21,476 nucleotides of DNA, taken from M3007 sp046155725 (GTDB lineage Bacteria > Bacteroidota > Bacteroidia > Chitinophagales > Saprospiraceae). Positions 6,966 to 14,737 of this stretch are shown one piece after another. Made by a program: the position numbers and the translations under genes. The notes under the pieces were generated by a model that did not search any database, was not told where the DNA came from, and saw only the letters and a list, made by a program, of their open reading frames with translations. The stretch spans positions 1-21,476 of the forward strand of contig JBJXFT010000045.1 in assembly GCA_046155725.1 (NCBI GenBank), given 5' to 3'. Each line of letters begins with the position of its first letter. The first letter of the stretch is position 1.

Positions 6966-6973
6966 CAAAGTTA
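6966..6973 (-). promoter_or_regulatory. Candidate -7 element of the rpoD promoter
   Basis: Read on the minus strand this is TAACTTTG, an exact match to the Bacteroidota -7 consensus TAnnTTTG, placed 29 nt before the sigma-factor ATG. A good TTG/TTTG -33 partner at 19-21 nt was not found, so the call rests on one box and its position. Confidence 0.5.
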
Positions 6974-7124
6974 AATTTTTCAACCCGTTGCTGCCCTATT
7001 TTTTTCAAATAAGGCGCAGGCGGAAAAATTGCTCGCAAAAATTTTTAGGAAAGAGCGGTTGAAACGGCTTGAGATAAATTTTGTTCAGAGGGGGCTGATT
7101 TTGTTTTTTGTGGAATAAAATTTT

Positions 7125-7682
7125 TCAAGCCTTCAATCGGCTAATTTCCCCCAACACCCGGCCAGCAGCCTGCTCCGCCGCAAGGTCAAACTTTTGAATC
7201 TGCTCAATCTCCAAGTCCAGCAACGAGGGGAAACGCTCGAACGAAAAATCCAAAACCTGCTTTTTCAATGCCGTGCGAAGGCCATTTTGGGGGAATGCAG
7301 ATTCGGCAATGCTTGCTCCCCGGCCACTCACCAAGCCTTCGATATGCTCGAAAAGCCCGCCGATTTCTGACTTGCAAAGCGCAAGGTGCTGCTTTAGTTG
7401 GGCATCGCTCAGGTTTTGAAAATCAGGGATTTGGGCGAAGCAAAAGGCTTGCACGGCCTGTGCCAACTCGCTGACCTTGCCTTGGATGGCAATGTACTGG
7501 CGGTTGGCCTCCATCTCCTCGTCGAGCGAGCCAAAAGTGCCGCGCTCGCCCACGCGCTTGTCAATCCAAGCCCCGCTCTCGTCGTAGCGTTCTTCTCGGA
7601 GCCATTCCTTTTTCTGCTTTTTTCGGTTGCGGAGGCCGAGCACGATCAAGGCGATCACGAGCAGGCCGAAGAGGATTTCCAT
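7125..7682 (-). CDS. Hypothetical protein with one N-terminal membrane helix
   Basis: A 185-aa protein of no family I recognise. Residues 2-17 (EILFGLLVIALIVLGL) form a single membrane anchor followed by a strongly basic RNRKKQKKEW stop-transfer stretch, which predicts the C-terminal body on the cytoplasmic side. The rest is mainly helical and charged, with likely coiled-coil parts around 53-80 and at the C-terminus. It lies 188 nt upstream of the sigma-factor start on the same strand, and diverges from tamB across a gap containing a 21-bp palindrome. The coding call rests on the clean ATG, sensible membrane topology and lack of a competing reading. Confidence 0.75.
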   Translation of the reverse strand: MEILFGLLVIALIVLGLRNRKKQKKEWLREERYDESGAWIDKRVGERGTFGSLDEEMEANRQYIAIQGKVSELAQAVQAFCFAQIPDFQNLSDAQLKQHLALCKSEIGGLFEHIEGLVSGRGASIAESAFPQNGLRTALKKQVLDFSFERFPSLLDLEIEQIQKFDLAAEQAAGRVLGEISRLKA

Positions 7683-7708
7683 AAGTGTTGATTTGACAAT
7701 GAGCTGAT

Positions 7709-7754
7709 GTAGCTACGTTTACTAAACCTCCAAAGGTTTAGTAAACGTAGCTAC
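7709..7754. repeat. Perfect 21-bp palindrome in a divergent promoter region
   Basis: Arms 7709-7729 (GTAGCTACGTTTACTAAACCT) and 7734-7754 are exact reverse complements around a 4-nt loop. Both flanking genes point away from it (starts 7682 minus and 7862 plus), so it cannot be a terminator for either. It is best read as a REP/MITE-like dispersed element or a cruciform-capable regulatory site. Confidence 0.9.
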
Positions 7755-7861
7755 GGGCCGGTTTTCGGATAGGTTCTTAGCCTCAAAAGTAGGAAGCCTG
7801 CTTTGGCAGTCGCACTTTTTGGCGCAAAAACTGCGTTTCTTTGTGCTTCCCAACGACACGC

Positions 7862-10800
7862 ATGACAGATACTCCCGACACACAAGAGCAGATTTTGCCC
7901 CCCCAACAGCCCGCCGCCTACGCTTGGCGGCTGCTGAAAAATGCGCTGCGCCGTGTGGAGAACTCCCTTTTTGGCATCGCCATCGTGCTTACCGTGCTCT
8001 ATTTTGTGCTCCAACTCCCTGCCGTGCAAAACTGGCTCGTACGCAAGGCCAGCACCTTTCTTTCCGAGGAACTGGGCACTCGGGTGGAATTGAAAAGGGT
8101 GGACTTTGAGTTTTTTGACAACTTGGTGCTGGAGGGGCTGTACGTCCAAGATTTGAACGGCGACACGCTTCTTTTTGCCCAAAAATTCACCGCAGGTCTG
8201 TCGGGCAATTTCTTTTCTGCGTTCGCTGGCCGCCTGGAATTCAACGAGATAAGCCTCGCCCATGCCCGCGTGCGGCTCCACAAAATGGCCGACCAACGGC
8301 GCGGCAACCTCAACGCGCTGCTCAGCAAACTTGACGAGATATTTGGCTCCGGAAAGCCGAAAAAAAACAAAAAGCCGACGCCGTTCTATTTCAAAATCAA
8401 GAACCTCAACCTTTTGGACGTAGCGTTTGTGGACGAACGCTACTCGTTCCGAGAGGGGGAAATACGCGGCAAAATACTCTCCTACGAGGTGGCAGAGGGC
8501 AATGTGAAAATAAACAACGTTGACCTCGCCAACAATTTCGTGGACGTTCGCTCCGCGCTCCTCAACGGCTTCCAGGTGACTTTTGAAAAAGACCGGGCCG
8601 ACCCGCCGCCAGGCTTTGTGCCTTACCTCAAACCGGTGGCGCTCAAGACTGACACGCTCAAGATTTCGCCGCCCCTGCACCTCATGATTGGGCAGATTAC
8701 GATCCAAAACAGCGGGGTGCGCTTCGACAACTTCCGCGCTTCGCCGGGCAAACAGACCCCGCCAGAGGTGATGGACTACGACCATTTGGACATCCAAAAC
8801 ATGGACGGCCAGGCCGAAAACTTAGAAATCTACATTGGCGAAAAACCCGCCTTAGACGCGAAGGGAAGGCCGACTACGGAAGATGTTTTTGACATCGCCG
8901 GCACGCTCCGCCACCTCTCTGCCTTTGAAAAAAGCGGCTTTGCGTTGGCGCACGGGGAGGCGCAGCGACTTCTGCTGACCGACTCGCTGACCGCGCTTTA
9001 TGGCGCGAAAATCCAAACCAATGGAGGCTCCTCGTTGGGCGACACGCTGATGTTCCGCTACGACGACACGCCCCAAGACGACCCATGGCTGGACCTTCTT
9101 GCCGATTTCAGCGACAAGGTGACGATGGACATCCGCCTTGCTCCCGGCTCGAAAATCCGCCTCGGCGATGTCCGCCATTTTCAAACCAATGTGTTTGAAA
9201 ATGAGTTTTTTACGACCAACAAAGACCTCGTCGCCGATGTCACGGGCAGGATGAGCGGACGCTTGAACGCCAAAGTAAAAGCCGACGAATTGGACATCAG
9301 GGTGGGCACTTCTACCCGCTTGCTCGCCGACTTTGATGGCCGGGGGCTCGGCGACAATGACGAGCCGATGGTGCTGAATTTTGATTTCAAAGAACTGCTG
9401 ACCGATATGAGCACCATCGCCCGCGTGGTGCCGGGGTTCAGGCCGCCCAAGCAGTTTCTCAAACTTGACAGGATTTCGTTCAACGGCAGTTACCAATTGT
9501 TCGACGGATTCGACCACGTGCTGTACGGCAAATTCGCCACGAGCCTCGGCCCTGGCCAAGTGGATATGCAACTCAACCTCAAAGATGGCCCCGAAAAAGC
9601 CATCTATCGCGGCGACTTGAAGATGCAGGGGTTTGACTTGGCGACTTGGACGGGCGACCGCGATTTTGGCCCCAGCACGTTCAGCGTCAATGTGGCCCCA
9701 AATTCCACGGGACTCACTTTGCCCACCATCAATGCGCGGCTGAGCGGGAGGATTGACACGTTTTTTTACAAAAATTACCCCTATCGCAAGGTGACGTTGA
9801 ACGGAAAGTTTGAGAAGCATGTGTTCGATGGCAAGGTGGAGAGCGACGACCCGAACGTGGACTTTGTGTTCGACGGCACCATCAACCTGAAAGATTCCAT
9901 CCCGGTTTTCGACTTTTCGGCCAAGATCCGCCGCCTCGATTTGGGGGTGCTGCAATTGGTGAAACAAGATTGGGTGCTGGTAGGAGAGGTGAAGCAACTC
10001 CAACTTCGGGGCCGGAACGTGGACGAGATAGTTGGCTCCGCCAATTTGCAAAATTTCAAAATCCTCGAAGACCGCGAAAACTGGTACAACCTTGATTACC
10101 TGCGCTTCAACTCTTATTTCCGGCCGGATGGCAGCCGCTATTTTGGCATTGACTCGGATGTGGCCACGGGCCAGATGACGGGCGACTTTAGCATCGCCCG
10201 TGCGCCCAAAAACCTGTTGCGCCTGTTTGGGAGGTACCACCCGGCGTTTGCCCAAAAACTCGGCCTGCCTCCCCACGACTCGCTGCCTATTTTTGACAAT
10301 TACGACCTCAATTTCCAAATCCGAAACTCCCGCAACCTTGCCCAACTCTTTGCTCCCGGCCTCGACACGCTGCGCAACCTGACTGTGACGGCGAACGTGA
10401 ACGCCCGCCGGGGAACTTCGCATTTCGTGGTGGAGGCTCCGCTCATTAAGTATGAAAGCATCGAATTTCGAGACCCCAGCCTGCGCTGGGACAGCGACCG
10501 GGATTCAGCCTGGATTTATGTCCGACTCCCCGAAACCCAAGTGGGCAAGAAAAGCAATATCCCCGCCATCACCCTCGGCGGGCCTATTGTAGGCGATATT
10601 TTTCACCTCAAATTGGAAGCAAAAGACGAGACTCCGAACAGTGTGGTGGAGAGCATGTATCTCGACGGCGACCTTTCGGTGACCGACTCGCTTTGGCAAT
10701 TGACTTTCAATGCTTCCAAAATCAAACTTTTCAGCCAAGAATGGCTCATCGAAGAGGAGAATTACATCCGCTTCGGCGCCCAATATTTTGAAACCAAACA

Positions 10801-12934
10801 GCTGGAGTTGTTCAACGGCGACAAGCGCATCTCGCTCGAAAGCCAAAATAATGGGCGCGGGCTCAAATTCGCCCTTACCAACTTCGACCTCAGCGAGGCC
10901 AACCGCTTTCTCGATCCAGAGCAGATCAGCCTTCGGGGCAAAGCCTACGATTTTGAAATCACTGTCGGCGACGTGTTCCTGTTGCAGGGCATCAAGGCCG
11001 ACTTCCTGACCGATACTTTTTTTGTCAATGAAAAACCTTACGGCGAGGTGTTGAGCAGTTTTGAACTCCCCGACTTGTCAAAACCGCTTACGGGGAAAAT
11101 TTTCTTGCTGGATCAAAACACCCAAAAACAACTCCTGCGCGTAGCCGGAGCATTTTTGATTGATGGAGATGAACCTGAGGAGACAGAAAAAGAAGGAGAT
11201 ATGATGCTTCGCCCCGGCGAGTTTCAGGCCGAACTGACGGCGGACAGTTTCCCCTTCCAGGTGATTGAAACCATTGTGCCGGCCATTTCGCAGACGACCG
11301 GACGCTTCGGAGCCAATCTTTTGGCAAAAGGCGATTTGGACCACCCGACGGTGGAAGGAACGCTCTTGGTGCATGAAGGGGAGTTTCAAATTGATTACCT
11401 CAAAACGTTTTTCTACTTCAAAAACCAGCCGGTCATTTTTTCCAAGAACAAGATTTCCGCCGAAGGCGGCACGATCTACGATGCCTCGCGCCAACATTTC
11501 GCACGGGTGTACGGGGGGCTTGAACACGAATATTTCAGCAAGTGGCAAATCAACTGCCGCATCAAATCGGACGACCCCAATTTTTTGATCCTCAACACCT
11601 CGCGCAGCGACAGCGATGTTTACTACGGCCGGGCGGAGGGCCGTTTTGTCGCGGATTTCAGCGGCTCGTTCAACCGTACCAACATTGCCATCGAAGCCAC
11701 CACGGGGCCGGACACCCGCCTTTTTGTCCCCTTGTCGTCTGCCTCTGATGTGCAGGAGAACAACTTTATCAATTTTGAAAAAGACACGGTGAAAGTCGCT
11801 GACCGGAAAACGAAAAGTTTTGTGTTCAACGACCTCAAAGGCTTGAACTTTGAGTTGGATTTGTCGGTGACCGATCAGGCGGAAATCCAGATGATTATTG
11901 ACGAACAAACGGGCGACATCATAAAAGGCCGGGGCGAAGGGAACATAAAAATGGGCATCAACCGCGAAGGCGAATTCACGATGTATGGCGGCTACCGTAT
12001 CAAGCGCGGCGAATACCTTTTCACGCTGCTCAATTTTGTGAACAAGCCTTTTGTGGTCACGGATGGCGGCACCATCAATTGGTATGGCGACCCTTTGGGC
12101 GCACAAATAAGCCTCGATGCCACGTATGAGATAAACACCTCGGTGTACAACTTTATCAAGGAAGAGTTGGAACTCCTCCGCTCTGTGCGCCCGCGCTTGC
12201 TCGATGAGGCCGCCAAAGCTACCCGCGTGGTGGTGAACATGCACTTGTCGGGCGATCTTTTGAAGCCGAACATCACGTTCGGGCTTGCTTTCCCGAACGT
12301 GACGAGCGAACTGAAATCGGTGACGGAAAACAAGTTGCGCCTCTTGCGGCAAGACCAAGCCGAACTTTCCCGGCAAGTGTTTGGCCTCGTAGTCATCGGT
12401 TCGTTTTTGCCGCCCTCCAATGCTGGCCTCATCCAAAATTCCGATTACATCGCTACCGCATTCAACACGCTGACCCAGATGATCAGCAACCAGTTTTCCA
12501 ATTACTTGGGAGGGCTGGCCACCGAGTGGTTTGGCGGCAGGGTGTCGAGCATTGACTTTGACATCGCGTACAGCGACTATCAGAACGACGTGCTGTCAGA
12601 CCCCAACCACATCGGCGGGCGAGAGGTGAACGTGCGCCTCAGCAGCGGTTTCAAAAATGACCGGGTGACAGTGCAGGTTGGCTCCCAATTTGGCATTGGC
12701 CGCCCAGGAGTCAGCACTTCCGACGGGTTTCTCGGCGAAGATGTGACGGTGCAAATCGCGCTCACCGAAAACCGGCAATGGCGGCTCAAAGTGTATCAGC
12801 GCACCGAACCCGATGTGTCCGGCCAACGCAGCCTGCGCTTTGGCCTCGGCATCAGTTTCCAGAAAGACTACGACACTTTCGAGGATATGTGGCGGAGTTT
12901 TGGCGGGCGTTTTTTGAAAAAAAATAACGGATGA
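7862..12934 (+). CDS. tamB: TamB-family translocation/assembly module protein (DUF490)
   Basis: A 1690-aa envelope protein. TamB-like proteins span the periplasm as a long hydrophobic beta groove and take part in outer-membrane protein assembly and phospholipid transfer. A cytoplasmic tail is followed by a signal-anchor helix at about 36-52 (LFGIAIVLTVLYFVLQL). Next comes the AsmA-like start VQNWLVRKASTFLSEELGTRVEL, then over 1200 residues of repeating beta-strand segments. The C-terminal DUF490/TamB domain covers about residues 1300-1690, with GEGNIKMGINREGEFTMYGG and YRIKRGEYLFTLLNFVNKPF. The length is normal for Bacteroidota members. The ATG at 7862 puts 35 residues before the helix; an upstream in-frame start at 7841 is possible. 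No BamA/TamA gene is in the window. The DUF4442 gene follows on the same strand. Confidence 0.93.
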   Translation: MTDTPDTQEQILPPQQPAAYAWRLLKNALRRVENSLFGIAIVLTVLYFVLQLPAVQNWLVRKASTFLSEELGTRVELKRVDFEFFDNLVLEGLYVQDLNGDTLLFAQKFTAGLSGNFFSAFAGRLEFNEISLAHARVRLHKMADQRRGNLNALLSKLDEIFGSGKPKKNKKPTPFYFKIKNLNLLDVAFVDERYSFREGEIRGKILSYEVAEGNVKINNVDLANNFVDVRSALLNGFQVTFEKDRADPPPGFVPYLKPVALKTDTLKISPPLHLMIGQITIQNSGVRFDNFRASPGKQTPPEVMDYDHLDIQNMDGQAENLEIYIGEKPALDAKGRPTTEDVFDIAGTLRHLSAFEKSGFALAHGEAQRLLLTDSLTALYGAKIQTNGGSSLGDTLMFRYDDTPQDDPWLDLLADFSDKVTMDIRLAPGSKIRLGDVRHFQTNVFENEFFTTNKDLVADVTGRMSGRLNAKVKADELDIRVGTSTRLLADFDGRGLGDNDEPMVLNFDFKELLTDMSTIARVVPGFRPPKQFLKLDRISFNGSYQLFDGFDHVLYGKFATSLGPGQVDMQLNLKDGPEKAIYRGDLKMQGFDLATWTGDRDFGPSTFSVNVAPNSTGLTLPTINARLSGRIDTFFYKNYPYRKVTLNGKFEKHVFDGKVESDDPNVDFVFDGTINLKDSIPVFDFSAKIRRLDLGVLQLVKQDWVLVGEVKQLQLRGRNVDEIVGSANLQNFKILEDRENWYNLDYLRFNSYFRPDGSRYFGIDSDVATGQMTGDFSIARAPKNLLRLFGRYHPAFAQKLGLPPHDSLPIFDNYDLNFQIRNSRNLAQLFAPGLDTLRNLTVTANVNARRGTSHFVVEAPLIKYESIEFRDPSLRWDSDRDSAWIYVRLPETQVGKKSNIPAITLGGPIVGDIFHLKLEAKDETPNSVVESMYLDGDLSVTDSLWQLTFNASKIKLFSQEWLIEEENYIRFGAQYFETKQLELFNGDKRISLESQNNGRGLKFALTNFDLSEANRFLDPEQISLRGKAYDFEITVGDVFLLQGIKADFLTDTFFVNEKPYGEVLSSFELPDLSKPLTGKIFLLDQNTQKQLLRVAGAFLIDGDEPEETEKEGDMMLRPGEFQAELTADSFPFQVIETIVPAISQTTGRFGANLLAKGDLDHPTVEGTLLVHEGEFQIDYLKTFFYFKNQPVIFSKNKISAEGGTIYDASRQHFARVYGGLEHEYFSKWQINCRIKSDDPNFLILNTSRSDSDVYYGRAEGRFVADFSGSFNRTNIAIEATTGPDTRLFVPLSSASDVQENNFINFEKDTVKVADRKTKSFVFNDLKGLNFELDLSVTDQAEIQMIIDEQTGDIIKGRGEGNIKMGINREGEFTMYGGYRIKRGEYLFTLLNFVNKPFVVTDGGTINWYGDPLGAQISLDATYEINTSVYNFIKEELELLRSVRPRLLDEAAKATRVVVNMHLSGDLLKPNITFGLAFPNVTSELKSVTENKLRLLRQDQAELSRQVFGLVVIGSFLPPSNAGLIQNSDYIATAFNTLTQMISNQFSNYLGGLATEWFGGRVSSIDFDIAYSDYQNDVLSDPNHIGGREVNVRLSSGFKNDRVTVQVGSQFGIGRPGVSTSDGFLGEDVTVQIALTENRQWRLKVYQRTEPDVSGQRSLRFGLGISFQKDYDTFEDMWRSFGGRFLKKNNG

Positions 12935-12937
12935 ATT

Positions 12938-12990
12938 CCCATCACTTCATCACCCATCACTTCATCACTTCATCACCCATCACTTCATAA
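12938..12990. repeat. Tandem ATCACTT/ATCACCC repeat before the DUF4442 start
   Basis: The 57-nt gap after tamB is almost wholly built of CATCACTT and CATCACCC units in the order CCCATCACTTCATCA repeated. It ends directly before the TTG at 12992, and in that frame the repeat carries no stop codon. Confidence 0.8.
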
Positions 12991-12991
12991 A

Positions 12992-13465
12992 TTGACCCAG
13001 CCAAACTTCCTCCGCCTCGCCAACACCTCTTGGAAAATGCGGCTGTTCCTCCTGAGGAAACTCCCCGCCGCGTGGTTCATGGGCATCCGTGTCCGCTCCT
13101 GCGATCTGGAAAAATGCGTGGTGCAATTGCCCTACGGCTGGCGTTCGCAAAACCCATTCCGCTCCACCTATTTTGCTGCGCAATGTGCGGCGGGCGAACT
13201 TTCCACAGGCCTGCTGGCCATGGCGCATTTGCAGGGCAAACCCTCTGTCTCGATGCTCGTGACAAACATCGAAGCCGATTTTCTGAAAAAAGCATCGGAA
13301 ACGCTGACATTCACCTGCTCCGACGGAGCAGCCTTGGAAGCCGCCATCCAAAAGGCTTTGGACACAGGCGAAGCGCAAACTTTTCAAGCCGAATCCATTG
13401 GCCGGCTCCCAGAGGGTGTCGAAGCAGCGCGGGTGAGGATCACTTGGTCGTTCAAAAATAGGTAG
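12992..13465 (+). CDS. DUF4442 hot-dog-fold protein (PaaI-like thioesterase relative)
   Basis: A 157-aa protein matching DUF4442: an N-terminal helix with MRLFLLRKLPAAWFMGIRV (about 15-33), a strand VVQLPYGWRSQNPFRSTYFAAQCAAGELSTG (43-73) around the central hot-dog helix, then sheet strands VSMLVTNIEADFLKKA and VRITWSFKNR at the end. Relatives are predicted acyl-CoA thioesterase-like proteins, but catalysis is not established and the substrate is unknown. The longest reading starts at TTG (12992). The first in-frame ATG is at 13036 and would cut the protein just before the conserved LPAAWF segment, so the TTG or a start near it is preferred. It follows tamB by 57 nt and may be cotranscribed. 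Confidence 0.85.
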   Translation: MTQPNFLRLANTSWKMRLFLLRKLPAAWFMGIRVRSCDLEKCVVQLPYGWRSQNPFRSTYFAAQCAAGELSTGLLAMAHLQGKPSVSMLVTNIEADFLKKASETLTFTCSDGAALEAAIQKALDTGEAQTFQAESIGRLPEGVEAARVRITWSFKNR

Positions 13466-13630
13466 CATGCCCGAAATACTGATTTCGCTCAAACCCCAAA
13501 ATTTAACACGCGCGCAGGCTGGCATTCAAAAATGCCGTGCTACGTTTGCCTCGCCCAACGGCGCAGGCAGGGCCCGCGCCGCGAAGCACGAAATTTTCCC
13601 TCCACTTTCATTTTCACAATCTTCTAAGAC
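13466..13630. other. Intergenic stretch with small hairpins and a possible -7 box
   Basis: No gene is visible. It holds two short stems, CGAAAT/ATTTCG (13472-13487) and GGCATT/AATGCC (13521-13536), and the string TACGTTTG at 13541-13548, which fits the TAnnTTTG -7 pattern. No convincing -33 partner was found, so promoter activity for the downstream chain is only a suggestion. Confidence 0.35.
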
Positions 13631-13744
13631 ATGAAAAACTCCCCTCAAAATGTGGTGCTGTGCTTGACGCACACACACAAGCTGCCTGTTCTTGAGTACC
13701 TCTTCAGAAAAAAAATGGCCTTTGAGTTGAACCTCAAAAAATGA
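13631..13744 (+). pseudogene. 37-codon reading frame carrying the 3' remnant of a retropepsin-like gene
   Basis: An ATG at 13631 opens a short frame ending in RKKMAFELNLKK. That tail matches the last codons of the intact protease at 14209-14613 (KKEMAFELNLQK), at both protein and DNA level. The first 20 or so residues show no clear similarity to the protease. It therefore looks like the 3' scrap of a former duplicate protease gene joined to unrelated sequence. Its TGA overlaps the ATG of the following CBS fragment (ATGA), the same junction as the intact pair. Confidence 0.6.
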
Positions 13745-13868
13745 CACTTTCCATGGACTACTGCAAAAACATCCTCCAAACCATCGGCAACACCCCGCTC
13801 GTGAAACTCAACAACGTGGCCGCCGACATACCTGCGCTCGTACTGGCAAAAGTGGAAACCTTCAACCC
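13715..13868 (+). repeat. Direct repeat copy A (protease 3' end plus CBS 5' end)
   Basis: This 154-nt segment aligns without gaps to 14584-14737, offset 869 nt. By eye I count 10 differences (about 93-94% identity), six of them synonymous third-position changes. It spans the last codons of a protease gene and the first 40 or so codons of CBS. Confidence 0.9.
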
Positions 13869-13941
13869 TCCGAACCATATCTTTGCAAAAAAACACTGGC
13901 ATGACCAGCCCAAAAACCACAAATCAAAATTTGAAAAATGA
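13741..13941 (+). pseudogene. Truncated duplicate of the CBS gene start
   Basis: The first 43 codons (MTLSMDYCKNILQTIGNTPL through AKVETFNP) repeat the start of the intact CBS gene at 14610-15980 with four amino-acid changes. Similarity stops abruptly after FNP, just before the SIKDR motif with the PLP-binding lysine, and is replaced by 23 unrelated residues. The product cannot be a functional beta-synthase. The frame stays open and its TGA overlaps the ATG of the 93-aa gene. Whether it is translated for coupling or simply decaying is unknown. Confidence 0.85.
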
Positions 13942-14219
13942 CAATGAAAGAAGATGCCCTCCTTTTGCCCTCTCAGGACGAAATCGGCACAGCGCTTCGG
14001 GGTTTGCTCCCTGATATCCTCAACCTGCCCGTTTGGGACAAGTTTAAACTTATCAGTGTCCTTGCTGATGATTTGGGTCGCCCCAAAAATGAAGCGGAGA
14101 CTATCATCCCGACCAATCAACTCTACTACGTTTATACCCCTGAATTCGAACCGGGGGCTGCTGAACAACTGATGCAATTGCTCGAAAAAACCGAAAAGGG
14201 CAATTACGATGCGCTTTAA
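13938..14219 (+). CDS. Small hypothetical protein with antitoxin-like features, paired with a protease
   Basis: A 93-aa protein. After a variable start, the segment ILNLPVWDKFKLISVLADDLGR resembles the L-x-x-x-D-K-x-x-L-I helix found in RelB-type 'addiction module' antitoxins. The remainder (QLYYVYTPEFEPGAAEQLMQLLE) has no family I recognise. The first ATG (13938) overlaps the stop of the truncated CBS frame; a second ATG at 13944 is also usable. The 3' end overlaps the protease gene by 11 nt, so the two are very probably made together. A toxin-antitoxin role is a hypothesis only. It could instead be a substrate, partner or inhibitor of the protease. Confidence 0.7.
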   Translation: MTMKEDALLLPSQDEIGTALRGLLPDILNLPVWDKFKLISVLADDLGRPKNEAETIIPTNQLYYVYTPEFEPGAAEQLMQLLEKTEKGNYDAL

Positions 14220-14613
14220 TTATTCCGTTCTTCATCCCGGGCAAGATGCCTTGTACAGTTTGCCTCGGCTTCCCGTTTCGCTTCGATCTGGTACACAAAT
14301 CATCGAAACCGTTGGACTGGTTGACAGCGGTGCCATGCTGAATGTCCTTCCTTTCACGGTTGGTCAGCAACTTGGTTTTGTTTGGGAAGACGCAAATGCT
14401 TCGATTGGTTTGGCTGGCGCATTTAGCGGCGTGAAAGCAATTCCAGTGACGGCCATTGCTTCCATTGCAGATTTTCCGCCTGTCAGGTTGGCTTTTGCAT
14501 GGGCTTCGAGCGACAAAACACCAATGATTTTTGGGCAAATCAATTTCTTTCAAGAATTTGAAATTTGCTTTTTCAAAAAAGAAATGGCGTTTGAGTTGAA
14601 CCTCCAAAAATGA
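14209..14613 (+). CDS. Retropepsin-like (clan AA) aspartic protease
   Basis: A 134-aa protein of the size of one retroviral-protease subunit, which would act as a homodimer. It has the catalytic signature VGLVDSGAMLNVLP (about 35-48; D-S-G-A) and, near the C-terminus, PMIFGQINFFQEFEICF (about 104-120). The latter resembles the ILG-x-DFF-x-x-F strand and helix of bacterial retropepsin-like proteins. There is no signal peptide, so it should be cytosolic. It overlaps the 93-aa gene by 11 nt and its TGA overlaps an ATG in frame with CBS. Its last codons are part of the 154-nt direct repeat. Family assignment is good; substrate and role are unknown. Confidence 0.8.
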   Translation: MRFNYSVLHPGQDALYSLPRLPVSLRSGTQIIETVGLVDSGAMLNVLPFTVGQQLGFVWEDANASIGLAGAFSGVKAIPVTAIASIADFPPVRLAFAWASSDKTPMIFGQINFFQEFEICFFKKEMAFELNLQK

Positions 14614-14737
14614 CACTTTCCATGAACTACTGCAAAAATATCCTCGAAACCATCGGCAACACGCCGCTCGTGAAACTCAACAACGTGACCGCCGACATAC
14701 CTGCGCTCGTGCTGGCCAAGGTGGAAACCTTCAACCC
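14584..14737 (+). repeat. Direct repeat copy B (protease 3' end plus CBS 5' end)
   Basis: Partner of 13715-13868. This copy is embedded in two intact genes, so it is probably the parental arrangement and copy A the derived one. Confidence 0.9.

Noticed and set aside
8852..10423. 523-codon minus-strand frame inside tamB, with others at 11078-12436 and 7751-8797
   Set aside because: These are antisense shadows of the TamB gene with no recognisable domains. The plus-strand frame is continuous over 5 kb and matches the family.
13472..13536. Terminator hairpins after the DUF4442 gene
   Set aside because: Both stems are only 6 bp and neither is followed by a U-tract; noted in the intergenic entry but not called as terminators.
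13715..14737. Insertion sequence bounded by the 154-nt direct repeats
   Set aside because: No transposase gene and no terminal inverted repeats were seen. The repeat contains parts of two neighbouring genes, which fits segmental duplication better than transposition.
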